Shown: positions 18,282 through 26,432, counted from the stretch's first letter. The stretch: DNA of 64,000 nt from Ramlibacter ginsenosidimutans (GCF_042678185.1 NZ_JBHUDQ010000002.1), one strand, 5' to 3'. Notes: generated by a model from the sequence alone, not told the origin. Numbers and translations are program-made.

Positions 18282-19031
18282 TCATGACACGGTCGAGTCC
18301 GGTCCGATGTTGCGCCGGAACAGGGCGAACAGCCGTTCCCAGTGGCGTTCCGCCGACGCCTGGTCGTAGATGCCGGCGCGCCGCGGGAACACGAAGCCGT
18401 GGTGCGCGCCGGGGTACCACTCCAGCCGGTACGGCGTGCCGGCGCCGTCCAGCGCGGCCTGCAGCGTGGCCACCGTTTCGGGCGGCGCCCACACGTCGGT
18501 CTCCGCGCAGGCGACATAGGTTTCGCAGCGGATGCGCGGCGCCAGGCGGTGCGGCGAGTCGTCCTGCGCGGTCACCATGCGGGCGCCGTGGATGGACGCA
18601 ATGCACGCGATGCGCGAGGGCAGGGCGGCCGCCGCTGCGAACACGAAGGGCCCGCTCATGCAGTAACCCACCGCGCCGACGCGCGATCCGTCCGCCTCGG
18701 GCTGGCCGTCCACGAAGTCCAGCATCGCCTGGGTGTCGCGCACTGTCCCCGCGTTGCTGAGGCTGTCCATCAGCGCGAACATCGGCTTCATGCCCTCGGG
18801 CGTGCGCTCCTTCAGTTCGAACTCGCGCGCCAGCCGGTAGTACAGGTTGGGCAGCACCACGTAGTAGCCGACGCTGGCCAGCCGGCGGGCCATGTCGTGC
18901 AGTTCCTCGCGCTTGCCGGGTGCGTCCATGTAGAACAGCACGACCGGGTACGGGCCGCCTTCCTCCGGGTGAACCACGAAAGTATTCATCTCGCCTTCGC
19001 CCGTGGCGATGTCCAGGTGCTTCTCGACCAT
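18282..19031 (-). CDS. Dienelactone hydrolase family protein
   Basis: Alpha/beta hydrolase, 249 aa from the ATG at 19031, which has an AAGGAGGG site. The frame continues 49 codons upstream without similarity and without such a site. The nucleophile elbow is GYCMSG with a Cys nucleophile, as in dienelactone hydrolase, and the catalytic His lies in GAHHGFVFP near the C terminus. The Asp is probably in CAETDVWAPP. The substrate is unknown; no chloroaromatic pathway genes are nearby. Confidence 0.88.
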   Translation of the reverse strand: MVEKHLDIATGEGEMNTFVVHPEEGGPYPVVLFYMDAPGKREELHDMARRLASVGYYVVLPNLYYRLAREFELKERTPEGMKPMFALMDSLSNAGTVRDTQAMLDFVDGQPEADGSRVGAVGYCMSGPFVFAAAAALPSRIACIASIHGARMVTAQDDSPHRLAPRIRCETYVACAETDVWAPPETVATLQAALDGAGTPYRLEWYPGAHHGFVFPRRAGIYDQASAERHWERLFALFRRNIGPDSTVS

Positions 19032-19180
19032 CCCGCCCTCCTTGCGGAGCAGCTTGGCATGTACGCCGCGGGGCGGGCAGAGGGTAGTCCCGCACCTACC
19101 CGACCTGACTCGGCGGGACGACAGCGGGGCGTCGGTGAACGGCCTACACAGGAAGGTGACCGATCGAAAGGAAAACAACC

Positions 19181-19819
19181 ATGCATACCGCCATCTGCGC
19201 CTTCGACAGCGCCGAGCAGGCCGACGCCGCGGTGGACGCGCTGCTGCGCGCCGGCTTCTCCCGTGACGACGTGCACATCGAGCACGAGTCCAGCACCGCC
19301 GAAGGGAGGAACGACCACGACCGCCATTCGGAGCGCCTGGCGCGCGAGGAGGGCCACGACCGCGGCGTGCTCTCGTCCTTCGGCGCCTTCTTCGCCAGCC
19401 TGCTGGGCCGCGACCACACGCCCGGGCACCTGGACACCTACACGCAGCACGTAGAGCGCGGCTCCCACGTCGTGGTCGTCGATGCGGTCGACGCCTCCGA
19501 GGCGCTGCGCGCCAGCACCTTGCTGCACGACCTGCAGGCCGCCGACGTCAACGTGGTGCACCGGCCGGCGCAGCCGCCGGTGCGCGACCTCGTCGCCGAA
19601 CGCGAGCAGGACGACCCGGGCGTCGCCGGCATGGTGAGCCGCAGCCGGGACAACTACGAATCGACCGGCAGCGTCGGCGAGAGCCCCGGCGCGCGGGAGC
19701 GCGAGCGCGCCGTCGCGTCCCCGCATGTCGTGAGCCCGGTCGCTGGTCCGTCGCTGCGCGACCCCGAGACCGAGCACGCGCCCGGCCTGCGCTATGCCGA
19801 CAAGGACAAGCCGCTCTGA
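19181..19819 (+). CDS. YflT/general-stress-like protein, copy 1
   Basis: The 212-aa product begins MHTAICAFDSAEQADAAVDA, the alternating beta-alpha pattern of YflT-type (general stress 17M-like) domains. It continues LLRAGFSRDDVHIEHE and later SHVVVVDAVDASEALRAS. The second half is polar and disordered-looking and ends in LRYADKDKPL. A paralogue follows 21 bp downstream with the same start and a similar end, so this is a tandem duplication. Function not established. Confidence 0.75.
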   Translation: MHTAICAFDSAEQADAAVDALLRAGFSRDDVHIEHESSTAEGRNDHDRHSERLAREEGHDRGVLSSFGAFFASLLGRDHTPGHLDTYTQHVERGSHVVVVDAVDASEALRASTLLHDLQAADVNVVHRPAQPPVRDLVAEREQDDPGVAGMVSRSRDNYESTGSVGESPGARERERAVASPHVVSPVAGPSLRDPETEHAPGLRYADKDKPL

Positions 19820-19840
19820 GCGGCACAGGAGACCCACCGC

Positions 19841-20452
19841 ATGCATACCGCCATCTGCACCTTCGAAGATCGCGCGCAGGCCGAACAGGCCGTCGAGCGC
19901 CTGCAGCAGGCCGGCTTCGCCCGGCACGACATCCACCTGGAGCACCGCCACGCGGACGGCAGCCCGATCGAGGAACGCAGCAACTACGGAATGGGCACCT
20001 TCGAGTTCTTCGAACACTTGTTCGGCCACGGTGAGCACGCCATCCACACGGGCCGCTATCGCGACGCGGTGGACCAGGGCCTGTTCGTCGTGATGGTCGA
20101 ACACCAGGACGAGGAAGAGTCGAGCCGCGCCCAGGCCGTGCTGCACGGCATGGAAGCGCGCGACCTGAACCGCTTGCACCGCGCCGGCGAACGGCCGCTG
20201 CGCGACATCGTCGCCGAGCGCGCGGACCATGACCTGCAACGCAGCTTCGGCACGGCGCGCGCGGACATGGGCGCGAGCCACACGTCCGACGTGAGCGGCG
20301 AGCCCGCCGACGTGGCGCCCGAGCGCGAACTGGAACGCCCGATCGCCTCCAACGGCGGCTGGGGCGAGCAGGACCGGCTGCAGGTCGTCGACGAGGACCG
20401 CCCGATCGCCTCGCCCAGCCTGCGCTCGGACAACGAGGACAAGCCGCGCTGA
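19841..20452 (+). CDS. YflT/general-stress-like protein, copy 2
   Basis: Paralogue of the preceding gene, 203 aa, MHTAICTFEDRAQAEQAVER then LQQAGFARHDIHLEHRH. It shares QGLFVVMVEHQDEEESSRAQ and a charged tail with RPIASNGG and DRPIASPSLRSDNEDKPR. The segment between the two conserved blocks is shorter and differs from copy 1, so the pair has diverged. A strong intrinsic terminator follows 22 bp after the stop, closing the two-gene unit. Confidence 0.75.
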   Translation: MHTAICTFEDRAQAEQAVERLQQAGFARHDIHLEHRHADGSPIEERSNYGMGTFEFFEHLFGHGEHAIHTGRYRDAVDQGLFVVMVEHQDEEESSRAQAVLHGMEARDLNRLHRAGERPLRDIVAERADHDLQRSFGTARADMGASHTSDVSGEPADVAPERELERPIASNGGWGEQDRLQVVDEDRPIASPSLRSDNEDKPR

Positions 20453-20474
20453 AGCGGCGCGCCTCTCGCCAGCA

Positions 20475-20497
20475 CGCCCGCCGCCGCGGGCGTTTTT
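20475..20497 (+). terminator. Intrinsic terminator
   Basis: CGCCCGC stem, CGCC loop, GCGGGCG stem, then five T. A perfect 7-bp GC stem followed by a T-run, 22 bp after the stop of the second stress-type gene. Confidence 0.88.
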
Positions 20498-20538
20498 CAT
20501 GGGGAGCGATCTGGTCAGCGCTTGTGCGATCGCGGGCA

Positions 20539-20645
20539 GGAGAACGCAGAGTGCGCAGAGATTGCGCAGAGGACGCAGAGGAAGAACCCTTTTCAAAGGA
20601 ATTCTCTGCGTCCTCTGCGTAGCCTTTGCGTCCTCTGCGTTCTCC
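20539..20645. repeat. Long hairpin repeat, copy 2 (GAGAACGC ends)
   Basis: Opens GGAGAACGCAGAGTGCGCAG, has a short AT-rich centre, and closes with CTCTGCGTTCTCC. The arms of about 47 bases pair with few mismatches. It sits between the terminator of the stress-type pair and the aminotransferase gene, 105 bp before that gene's start. An open frame running through it into the aminotransferase gives a false N-terminal extension. Confidence 0.9.
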
Positions 20646-20749
20646 TTTCCCAAGCAGCGCCGCGGCCCCCGAAAGCGGCGCCCGCGCGGCCGCGCGACAA
20701 TAGCGTCGACGCGGCCGTTTTCGTGCCGCCCTTCACCGAGACGATCGAG

Positions 20750-21955
20750 ATGCCCCTTCCCTTCGCCAAGCGCCTGGACAACGTCGAAACCTCCGCCATC
20801 CGCGAGCTCTTCAAGCTGCTGGGCAAGCCCGGCATCATCAGCTTCGCGGGCGGCTTTCCGGACAGCGCCATGTTCGACGTGGAGGGCCTGCGCGAGGCCT
20901 CGCAGCGCGCGCTGCAGGAGGAGCCGGGCGGCGCGCTGCAATACGGCGCCACCGAAGGCTACGAGCCCCTGCGCACGCAACTCGCCGCGTTCGAGCGCAG
21001 CAAGGGCGTGACCGACCTGGAGCCGCACCAGTTGATCGTCACCACCGGCAGCCAGCAGGCGCTGGACCTGCTGGGCAAGACGCTGATCGACCCGGGCGAC
21101 AAGGTCATCGTCGAAGGCCCGACCTTCCTGGCCACCATCCAGTGCTTCCGCCTCTATGGCGCCGACGTGCAGAGCGCGCCCATCGACGCGCACGGCGTGC
21201 AGGTGGACAAGCTCGAAGAGATGATCAAGGCCCACAAGCCGAAGTTCGTCTACCTGATCCCCACCTTCGGCAACCCGAGCGGCGCGCTGCTGTCGCTGGA
21301 GCGGCGGAAAAAGATCCTCGCACTCGCAGTGAAGTACCAGGTGCTGGTCGTCGAGGACGACCCCTACGGCGACCTCTACTTCGGCGAAGCGCCGCCTCCG
21401 AGCATCCTGGCGCTGTCGAAGGACGTCCCCGGCAGCCGCGAATGGATCGCCCACTGCGGCAGCATGAGCAAGGTGCTGAGCCCGGGCCTGCGCGTGGGCT
21501 GGCTCATTGCCCAACCGGAACTGCTGGCCAAGGCGACGATGTGCAAGCAGTTCAGCGACGCGCACACCAGCACCTTCGCGCAGGCGACCGCGGCGCAGTA
21601 CCTGAAGAGCGGCCGCATGCCCGCGACGCTGAAGAACGTGCGGCAGAAATACGGCGAGCGCGCCAAGGCCATGGCGGACTCGCTGCGCAAGGAACTCGGC
21701 GACGCCATCGAGTTCACCGAGCCGCAGGGCGGCCTGTTCTTCTGGGCGCGTCTCACCGGCGCGGGCGGCAAGATCAAGGATGCGGGCGAGTTCGCGAAGC
21801 GGGCGATCGAGCAGGGCGTCGCGTTCGTGCCGGGGACGCCGTTTTTTGCGAAGGACGCGGACCCGAGCACGCTGCGCCTGTCGTTCGCGACGGCGGACGT
21901 GGCGAAGATCAGGGAAGGCGCAGCGCGCCTGGGCCTGGCGCTCTCACAGCGCTGA
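20750..21955 (+). CDS. PLP-dependent aminotransferase (2-aminoadipate/MocR-type class I/II)
   Basis: Fold-type I aminotransferase, 401 aa. It contains ISFAGGFPDS, LQYGATEGYEPLR, TTGSQQALDL (cofactor phosphate region), YLIPTFGNPSG, VEDDPYGDLYF, and the Schiff-base lysine Lys241 in GSMSKVLSPGLRVGW. This set fits the LysN/2-aminoadipate or aromatic aminotransferase group. The ATG at 20750 was chosen because it begins the conserved N-terminal block. The frame extends to 20522, but that extension is translated hairpin repeat. Confidence 0.92.
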   Translation: MPLPFAKRLDNVETSAIRELFKLLGKPGIISFAGGFPDSAMFDVEGLREASQRALQEEPGGALQYGATEGYEPLRTQLAAFERSKGVTDLEPHQLIVTTGSQQALDLLGKTLIDPGDKVIVEGPTFLATIQCFRLYGADVQSAPIDAHGVQVDKLEEMIKAHKPKFVYLIPTFGNPSGALLSLERRKKILALAVKYQVLVVEDDPYGDLYFGEAPPPSILALSKDVPGSREWIAHCGSMSKVLSPGLRVGWLIAQPELLAKATMCKQFSDAHTSTFAQATAAQYLKSGRMPATLKNVRQKYGERAKAMADSLRKELGDAIEFTEPQGGLFFWARLTGAGGKIKDAGEFAKRAIEQGVAFVPGTPFFAKDADPSTLRLSFATADVAKIREGAARLGLALSQR

Positions 21956-22005
21956 TCGCCGCCGGACCGGCGTGGGCTCAACGCGCAACGCCGACGCCGC
22001 ATCCC

Positions 22006-22044
22006 GTAGGCTGGCGGTGAGCGCGCGCAGCGCCGAACCCCAGC
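22006..22044. repeat. Small hairpin repeat, GTAGGCTGG type, copy 1
   Basis: Begins GTAGGCTGGCGGTGAGCGCG and ends GCGCCGAACCCCAGC; the ends form an imperfect stem. It resembles the widespread intergenic repeats with GTAGG(C/G)TGGGT and AACCCA arms. A degenerate relative occurs at 47739-47767. It lies in the 132-bp gap between the aminotransferase and protease genes. Confidence 0.5.
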
Positions 22045-22087
22045 GCTCTCGCGGGGCGCGCCGGCGCCCGACCCTCACGTCACCCGC

Positions 22088-22810
22088 TCACCCCGCCGTC
22101 AACGTCTTCAACACGTCCGCATACCACGCGCAATTCAAGCCGAGCGAATCGTCGACTCCCTGCTCGCGCGTCGACACATCGAAGCGCGCGGAGTGGATGC
22201 CCAGCAGCCGCCACGGCAGCTTGGTGTCGCCGCCCGCGTGCCGCATCACCACCGGCGCGCCGCTCGCGCCGCGATGCGTGCGCGCATCGGTCAGGAAGAA
22301 GCCCTTTTCCTGGAAGCGCACGCCGAAGGCGGAGGCGATGATGGCTTGCCGGGCGACGGGCAGGTTGTGCACGGTGTCGTAGAAGCCCAGGGGAAAGCCC
22401 ACGATCAGCAGCGGCGCGCCGATGCCGATCTCGTCGAGGTCGGGCTCCAGGTGTTCCGGCGTGAAGGCGTACAGCACGATGCCCGCGGGCAGCCGCCCCT
22501 GGTCGATCTCGACGACGGCGACGTCGATCTCGCCACCCGAGTCGACGCCCTGGTGCCAGACGCTCACGCCGTTCGCGTACAAGGGCACTGACCACACGGT
22601 GGTGCGCGTGAGGTTCACGGGGTCGGTGTGCAGCACCAGTTCCACGCGATCGGGATGGTGGCCGCTGGCCTCGTCGAGCAGCACGTGCCGGCTGGTCACG
22701 AGGAACAGGCGTTCGCCGCGCCGGAAGTAGAAGCCCGAGGCCGCAGTCAGCGCCTGCGACCCATAGAAGGTGGAGACGCGGACGGTGGCCAGCAGCAGGG
22801 ATTCGATCAC
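22088..22810 (-). CDS. Trypsin-like serine protease, no export signal
   Basis: The 240-aa product has a chymotrypsin-fold triad: His in LFLVTSRHVLLDE, Asp in EIDVAVVEID, and Ser in HRGASGAPVV (GxSGxP). No signal peptide is seen, so it would be cytoplasmic. The start was taken as the GTG at 22810 (VIESLLLATVRVSTFYG). The frame continues far upstream but that part is Arg-rich and unlike any family. The start is therefore moderately certain. Confidence 0.82.
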   Translation of the reverse strand: MIESLLLATVRVSTFYGSQALTAASGFYFRRGERLFLVTSRHVLLDEASGHHPDRVELVLHTDPVNLTRTTVWSVPLYANGVSVWHQGVDSGGEIDVAVVEIDQGRLPAGIVLYAFTPEHLEPDLDEIGIGAPLLIVGFPLGFYDTVHNLPVARQAIIASAFGVRFQEKGFFLTDARTHRGASGAPVVMRHAGGDTKLPWRLLGIHSARFDVSTREQGVDDSLGLNCAWYADVLKTLTAG

Positions 22811-23071
22811 GCCCCATCGTACAGCGATGCACGCGGCTTGCGGCTCGTCCGCTTCGGGAGGCGCGCAGGCCCCGGATCGACTACCATGGGGCCGCTGACG
22901 TTCCCCCAGACCGTCCATCCCCGGTCGTTCCCTCCACCGCCTGCAGGCGGCTCGCGAATCTCCCTCGATGTACCTCCTGGAGTTCGTGCAGTCCCGCCGT
23001 GTCCTGCGCGGCGGTGCCGCCTTGAGAGGCCGGCGCGCCGCCATCGCAGCAGCAGTCGAAAGGAAAACGAG

Positions 23072-23392
23072 ATGAGCAATACGAGACAACGCGCCCAGTG
23101 GGCGGAGCACCTGAAGGACGAAGCGGCGGAACTGCGGGCGCAGCAGGTGTCCGCGGGCAGCACGCACTCGCCGGTCGAGGGGCCGCTGCCCCACAGCGCC
23201 GACGCCCTCGAGTCGGCCGTCCACGCGGAGCGCGAGCGCTGCTGCGCGATTGCCAGCCGCTGGACCAGCGAGGCGGAAGTGCACCGCGCCTTCGCCGAGT
23301 GGACGGAGTGGGAAACGCGGGCCGCCGTGGAAATGGCGCGCGCCATCCTCCGTGGCATCCGCGAGGGCCAGCGCGGCGACAGCCCGGCTTAA
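23072..23392 (+). CDS. Small hypothetical protein
   Basis: The 106-aa product starts MSNTRQRAQWAEHLKDEAAEL, with an AAAGGA site before the ATG. It is almost entirely helical and contains a CC pair in RERCCAIASRWTSE. No membrane segment and no recognised family. It is divergent from the protease across 261 bp, and no other feature is seen in that gap. Confidence 0.65.
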   Translation: MSNTRQRAQWAEHLKDEAAELRAQQVSAGSTHSPVEGPLPHSADALESAVHAERERCCAIASRWTSEAEVHRAFAEWTEWETRAAVEMARAILRGIREGQRGDSPA

Positions 23393-23492
23393 GCGCCGAA
23401 CGCATGGCGCATGGAATAGCGCAGAACGCACAACGTAGCGCCCTAGCGCCGAGCGCCGCACTCCGGGCATCGCGCGCGGCTGCGGGCCGCGC

Positions 23493-23975
23493 TCACCGGC
23501 CCAGCGCGCCCTTGAGCGCGTCGCTCAAGGTCCGGTTCAGATTCATGCCCTGCAAGGTACGCAGCGTGTTGGTGGAGGCCGTGATCTCGGTTATCGCCTG
23601 CAGCGTCCGGTTGTTCTCGCTGTTCTGGATCACGAATCCCGGCGCCGCGTCCGGATGCGGCAGTTGCAGCGTGTTGGCGGTGCCGTTCTGCACGACGGCC
23701 ACACCCGCCAGCTGCTGGCCGAGCTGCCGGGCCTGGTCCACGGTGATGCTTCGCACGTCCGGGATCTGCAGCGCCGTCTGGCTCACGACCTGGCCGTCGA
23801 TCAGCACGGTTCGCACGATGCCGAACGACACCATCAGCCCGTCAGGTAATGCGAAGCCCCCGCGCATGTCCGCGAGCAGGTCGTCGCCCGTCGTCATCCA
23901 GGCCTGGTCGGCGCAGGCGGAGCCGGCCGCCAGCGCGGCCACGAGCCCCAGCATGCAGATCGCTGTCGGCCGCAT
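23493..23975 (-). CDS. Secreted amyloid-cluster protein with LADMRGG motif (FapA/FapE-like position)
   Basis: The 160-aa product has a signal peptide (AAGSACA) followed within 20 residues by LLADMRGG (Gly39-Gly40). This resembles the site preceding cleavage in double-glycine leaders. Then come LPDGLMVSFGIVRTVLIDGQ, VVQNGTANTLQ and FVIQNSENNRTLQAITEI. The Gln/Asn-containing hydrophobic repeats suit a beta-rich fibre-associated subunit. The ATG shares a base with the stop of the C39 peptidase gene, so the two are coupled. Its exact Fap counterpart is uncertain. Confidence 0.6.
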   Translation of the reverse strand: MRPTAICMLGLVAALAAGSACADQAWMTTGDDLLADMRGGFALPDGLMVSFGIVRTVLIDGQVVSQTALQIPDVRSITVDQARQLGQQLAGVAVVQNGTANTLQLPHPDAAPGFVIQNSENNRTLQAITEITASTNTLRTLQGMNLNRTLSDALKGALGR

Positions 23976-24658
23976 CAGAAGTCCCCTGGGCCGTTGCGGG
24001 GCAGGCCCGTGCCCGCCAGCCCGTCGTGCGGCAAGGCCGAGAAGACCGGCGCACGGGGCGCCGCGCGCCAGTCGCTCGCCAGGTTGAAGCGTGCCTGCTG
24101 CACGTGGTCGTGGATCACGAACAGCAATCCGCCCAGCCAGAGCTTTTCGAATTCCTCGCGCGTCAGCGCGCGCGTGCCGCGCGCAGGATCGCCGATCAAC
24201 ACGCGCCCGTCGCGCAAGCCTTTGACGACCACGAAGTGGTGGTAGTTGCCTTCGTTCACGAGCACGATGGCGGGCAGCCCCGCCTCCGCGAGCTTCTCGA
24301 GCGGCTGCTGGAACCCGTCAGCCGCATAGCCGAGACTCTCCAGGTATTGCTTCATGTCCAGCATGGAGAATCCCTCCTGCCGGATCTTCTGCTGGTCGCC
24401 TTTCGCGTACATCTCCTGCAGGACCTCCTGCTCGCTCACCGGATGGCCGTAGTGATGCGTCAGCAGCGTGGAGATCGCGGCGGAGCCGCAGCTGAAGTCG
24501 TACTTCTGCAGCACCGTTGTCGCGGTGCGCGCCGCCTGCATCGACGTGATCGGCACGCGGAGCATCTGGCCCGCGAAGCCGGGCACCAACGCCTCCGGAG
24601 CCGCCTGCACCTGGCACGCCGCGACGGCCAGCACCAGGGGCAGCATCGCATTGCGCAT
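23975..24658 (-). CDS. C39-family peptidase (FapD-like)
   Basis: The 227-aa product has a signal peptide (ACQVQA) and a papain-like C39 domain: catalytic Cys in YDFSCGSAAISTLL, His in GNYHHFVVVKG, Asp in RVLIGDPARGT. There is no ABC transporter or membrane domain, so it is a free periplasmic peptidase, as FapD is in the Pseudomonas functional-amyloid system. Both flanking genes encode exported proteins with an LxD(L/M)RGG motif, the type of site C39 enzymes cleave. The catalytic residues all appear intact. Confidence 0.85.
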   Translation of the reverse strand: MRNAMLPLVLAVAACQVQAAPEALVPGFAGQMLRVPITSMQAARTATTVLQKYDFSCGSAAISTLLTHHYGHPVSEQEVLQEMYAKGDQQKIRQEGFSMLDMKQYLESLGYAADGFQQPLEKLAEAGLPAIVLVNEGNYHHFVVVKGLRDGRVLIGDPARGTRALTREEFEKLWLGGLLFVIHDHVQQARFNLASDWRAAPRAPVFSALPHDGLAGTGLPRNGPGDF

Positions 24659-24670
24659 GTTGCTCGGCTC

Positions 24671-24997
24671 CTATTGCAGCCGCAGGTTGAGGATCAGCGA
24701 GTTCTGGATCAGGACGTTGGCCCCGGTGTTCTGGATCACCACGGGGATTCCGTTCATCTGTCCGAACGCGCCGGCAGTGATCGTGTTCGTGCCGGTCTGC
24801 ACGTTGGTCGCGCTGTTGCCGGCGGTCGTGCCGCGCAGGCGGATGTCGTTCACCGTGGTGTCGGTGCCACCGCGCAGGTCGGAGAGCTGCGCCGCCGCAA
24901 CCGGTGCGCCGAAAGATACCGGCTCCTGCCCGGCGAAGGCAGCGTTGCTGCCGATGGCGAGCAGCGCGCAGAGGAGGGAAACGCTTCGTGGAGTCAT
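24671..24997 (-). CDS. Small secreted amyloid-cluster protein with LSDLRGG motif (FapB-like position)
   Basis: The 108-aa product starts MTPRSVSLLCALLAIGSNAA with a signal peptide (cleavage after AFA), then AAAQLSDLRGG (Gly43-Gly44). The remainder is polar and beta-prone, with TDTTVNDIRLRG, GTNTITAGAFGQ, VVIQNTGANVLIQNSLILN. The repeated IQN segments and absence of catalytic residues fit a fibre subunit or nucleator. It lies 12 bp before the peptidase gene. The upstream extension to 25063 is Arg-rich and dismissed. Confidence 0.65.
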   Translation of the reverse strand: MTPRSVSLLCALLAIGSNAAFAGQEPVSFGAPVAAAQLSDLRGGTDTTVNDIRLRGTTAGNSATNVQTGTNTITAGAFGQMNGIPVVIQNTGANVLIQNSLILNLRLQ

Positions 24998-25067
24998 GGC
25001 TTGTCCCCGTAGGCGAACTGCAATGCGGACCCGGCTGCGCCCGCGTGCATGCCGGGCCCGCACTCGA

Positions 25068-26342
25068 TCAATGCACCGTCAGGTTCGACTGCACGTTGAC
25101 GCTCTGCTGCACCAGGCTCGTGAAGCCGGTCACCTGCGACATCACGAGGATGCCTGCCGCCGAACTCGCCGCGCTGCCGATGGAGTTGTTCATGGCGAAG
25201 CTGCCGGCATTCGGGCTGACCGTGCCGCCCATGCCGCCGGACCCGCCGGTGGCGCTTCCGCTGGTAGCAGCACCTCCCGTCGCGGTAGCCGCTCCGCCCG
25301 CACCAGTGGTGTTGCTGCCGCCCGAACCACCGGCGCCACCGCCGCCGGACGTGGCCGCGCCGGAGCTCGCGCTGCCGGAGGTCGCCGCGCCGCTCGTGGC
25401 GCTGCCGCTGGCGCCGCCGTTGCCGCCGACGCTCGTGCCGCTCGCGCCGTTGCCGCCGCTGCCCCCCGCGCCGGTGGTGGCATTTCCGCCCGTCGCGCCG
25501 GCGCCTCCGGCTCCACCGGTGCCGCTGCCGCCGGCACCACCTCCGCCCGAGCCTCCGCTGGTCGCGGTCGCGCCCGAACCCGCAGCACCGACGGTGCCGC
25601 TCGTGGCGTTGCCCCCGAAGCTCGGGCCTAAGTTGGTTGATCCGGTGCTGCCGCCCGTGGCGCCGCCTGAGCTTGCATTGCCGCCATTGCCGCCGGTCGC
25701 AGAGCCGGTTCTGCCCGAGTCCCCGCCGCTGCCGCCCCTGGCGTCGCCGCCGATGCCGCCGCCCGCGCCGCCACGCGCGTCGCCGCTGCTGCCGCCCCTC
25801 CCGCCGTCGCCGCCGTATGTGCGCCCGCCATTACCGCCATCGCCTCCCGAGCCGCTGCGCGCCGAGCCGCTCGTGGAACTGCCGCTGCGCGCCGAGCCGC
25901 TCGTCGCGCTGCCGCCCCTCCCACCATCGCCGCCGTTGCTGCCCTTCGCATCGCCGCTTTCGCCGCCGCTGGCGCGCGCATCACCGGCGTTGGCTGTACC
26001 CGAGCGTCCCGATGCGCCGCTGCCGCCATCGGCCGAGCCGCCGCCGGTCACGTAGTTGCCGATGCCGGAGATCGTGTTGCCCGTCACGGACCCGCTCAGG
26101 CGCGTCAGCGCCGCCACGTTGGTCACGTTGAACGCGTTGGAGAACGAGGCGGAGGAGCCGTTGTTCAGTGCAGCCGAACGCGTAGCCGACGCATTTGCAT
26201 CGCCGGAATTACGGTACATGCTGTTGTCGACCGTGGTGTTCGTGCTGTTGTCGTTGAAGCTCGAGTTGAAGGTCTGCGCAAATGAGGTTGCGCTCGCACT
26301 TGCCAGCAAGGCAACGGCGGCGGCGATGAGGCTGAGTTTCAT
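25068..26342 (-). CDS. Secreted Gly/Ser-rich low-complexity protein, candidate fibre subunit
   Basis: The 424-aa product has a signal peptide (SASATSFAQ) and an Asn/Ser-rich N-terminal domain of about 75 residues (FNSSFNDNSTNTT, SFSNAFNVTNVAALTRL). About 270 residues of Gly, Ser, Ala and Thr with regular Asp/Arg follow (units such as GGDGGRGGS and ATSGSA). The protein closes with a conserved-looking end (MNNSIGSAASSAAGILVMSQ to QQSVNVQSNLTVH). First gene of the minus-strand arm, preceded by a sigma-54 promoter. Its position and structure suit the major surface fibre or matrix protein of a Fap-like system, although Pseudomonas FapC has Gln/Asn-rich rather than Gly/Ser-rich repeats. Confidence 0.75.
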   Translation of the reverse strand: MKLSLIAAAVALLASASATSFAQTFNSSFNDNSTNTTVDNSMYRNSGDANASATRSAALNNGSSASFSNAFNVTNVAALTRLSGSVTGNTISGIGNYVTGGGSADGGSGASGRSGTANAGDARASGGESGDAKGSNGGDGGRGGSATSGSARSGSSTSGSARSGSGGDGGNGGRTYGGDGGRGGSSGDARGGAGGGIGGDARGGSGGDSGRTGSATGGNGGNASSGGATGGSTGSTNLGPSFGGNATSGTVGAAGSGATATSGGSGGGGAGGSGTGGAGGAGATGGNATTGAGGSGGNGASGTSVGGNGGASGSATSGAATSGSASSGAATSGGGGAGGSGGSNTTGAGGAATATGGAATSGSATGGSGGMGGTVSPNAGSFAMNNSIGSAASSAAGILVMSQVTGFTSLVQQSVNVQSNLTVH

Positions 26343-26416
26343 GGTCTCTCCAGGTTTTGGGGACTGAGGAATTGACGGAGCCCGCGCCGGTGCGCCACGG
26401 CTCCGCGGCGTTCCAT

Positions 26417-26432
26417 TGCAATCTCGATGCCA
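26417..26432 (-). promoter_or_regulatory. Sigma-54 promoter of the amyloid-like operon
   Basis: Reads TGGCATCGAGATTGCA on the minus strand. The -24 GG is at 26431-26430 and the -12 GC at 26419-26418, exactly 10 bases apart, matching TGGCAC-N5-TTGC at all but one position. Transcription would start near 26406, giving a leader of about 64 bases to the ATG at 26342. A sigma-54 activator is encoded 1.6 kb away. Confidence 0.7.

Noticed and set aside
20522..20749. N-terminal extension of the aminotransferase
   Set aside because: It is the translated hairpin repeat plus non-conserved residues. Conservation begins at 20750.
18986..21565. Long minus-strand open frame across three plus-strand genes
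   Set aside because: It crosses a hairpin repeat and genes with clear motifs, and its composition is unlike any protein family.
23393..23492. Repeated GCGCNNAACGCA-like strings after the small gene at 23.07 kb
   Set aside because: Irregular and short; no stable pairing or repeat period could be established.
24904..26055. Plus-strand Pro-rich open frame opposite the Gly-rich gene
   Set aside because: Complement of GGN repeats gives NCC proline codons. There is no start context, signal or motif; the minus-strand gene has a signal peptide and a promoter.
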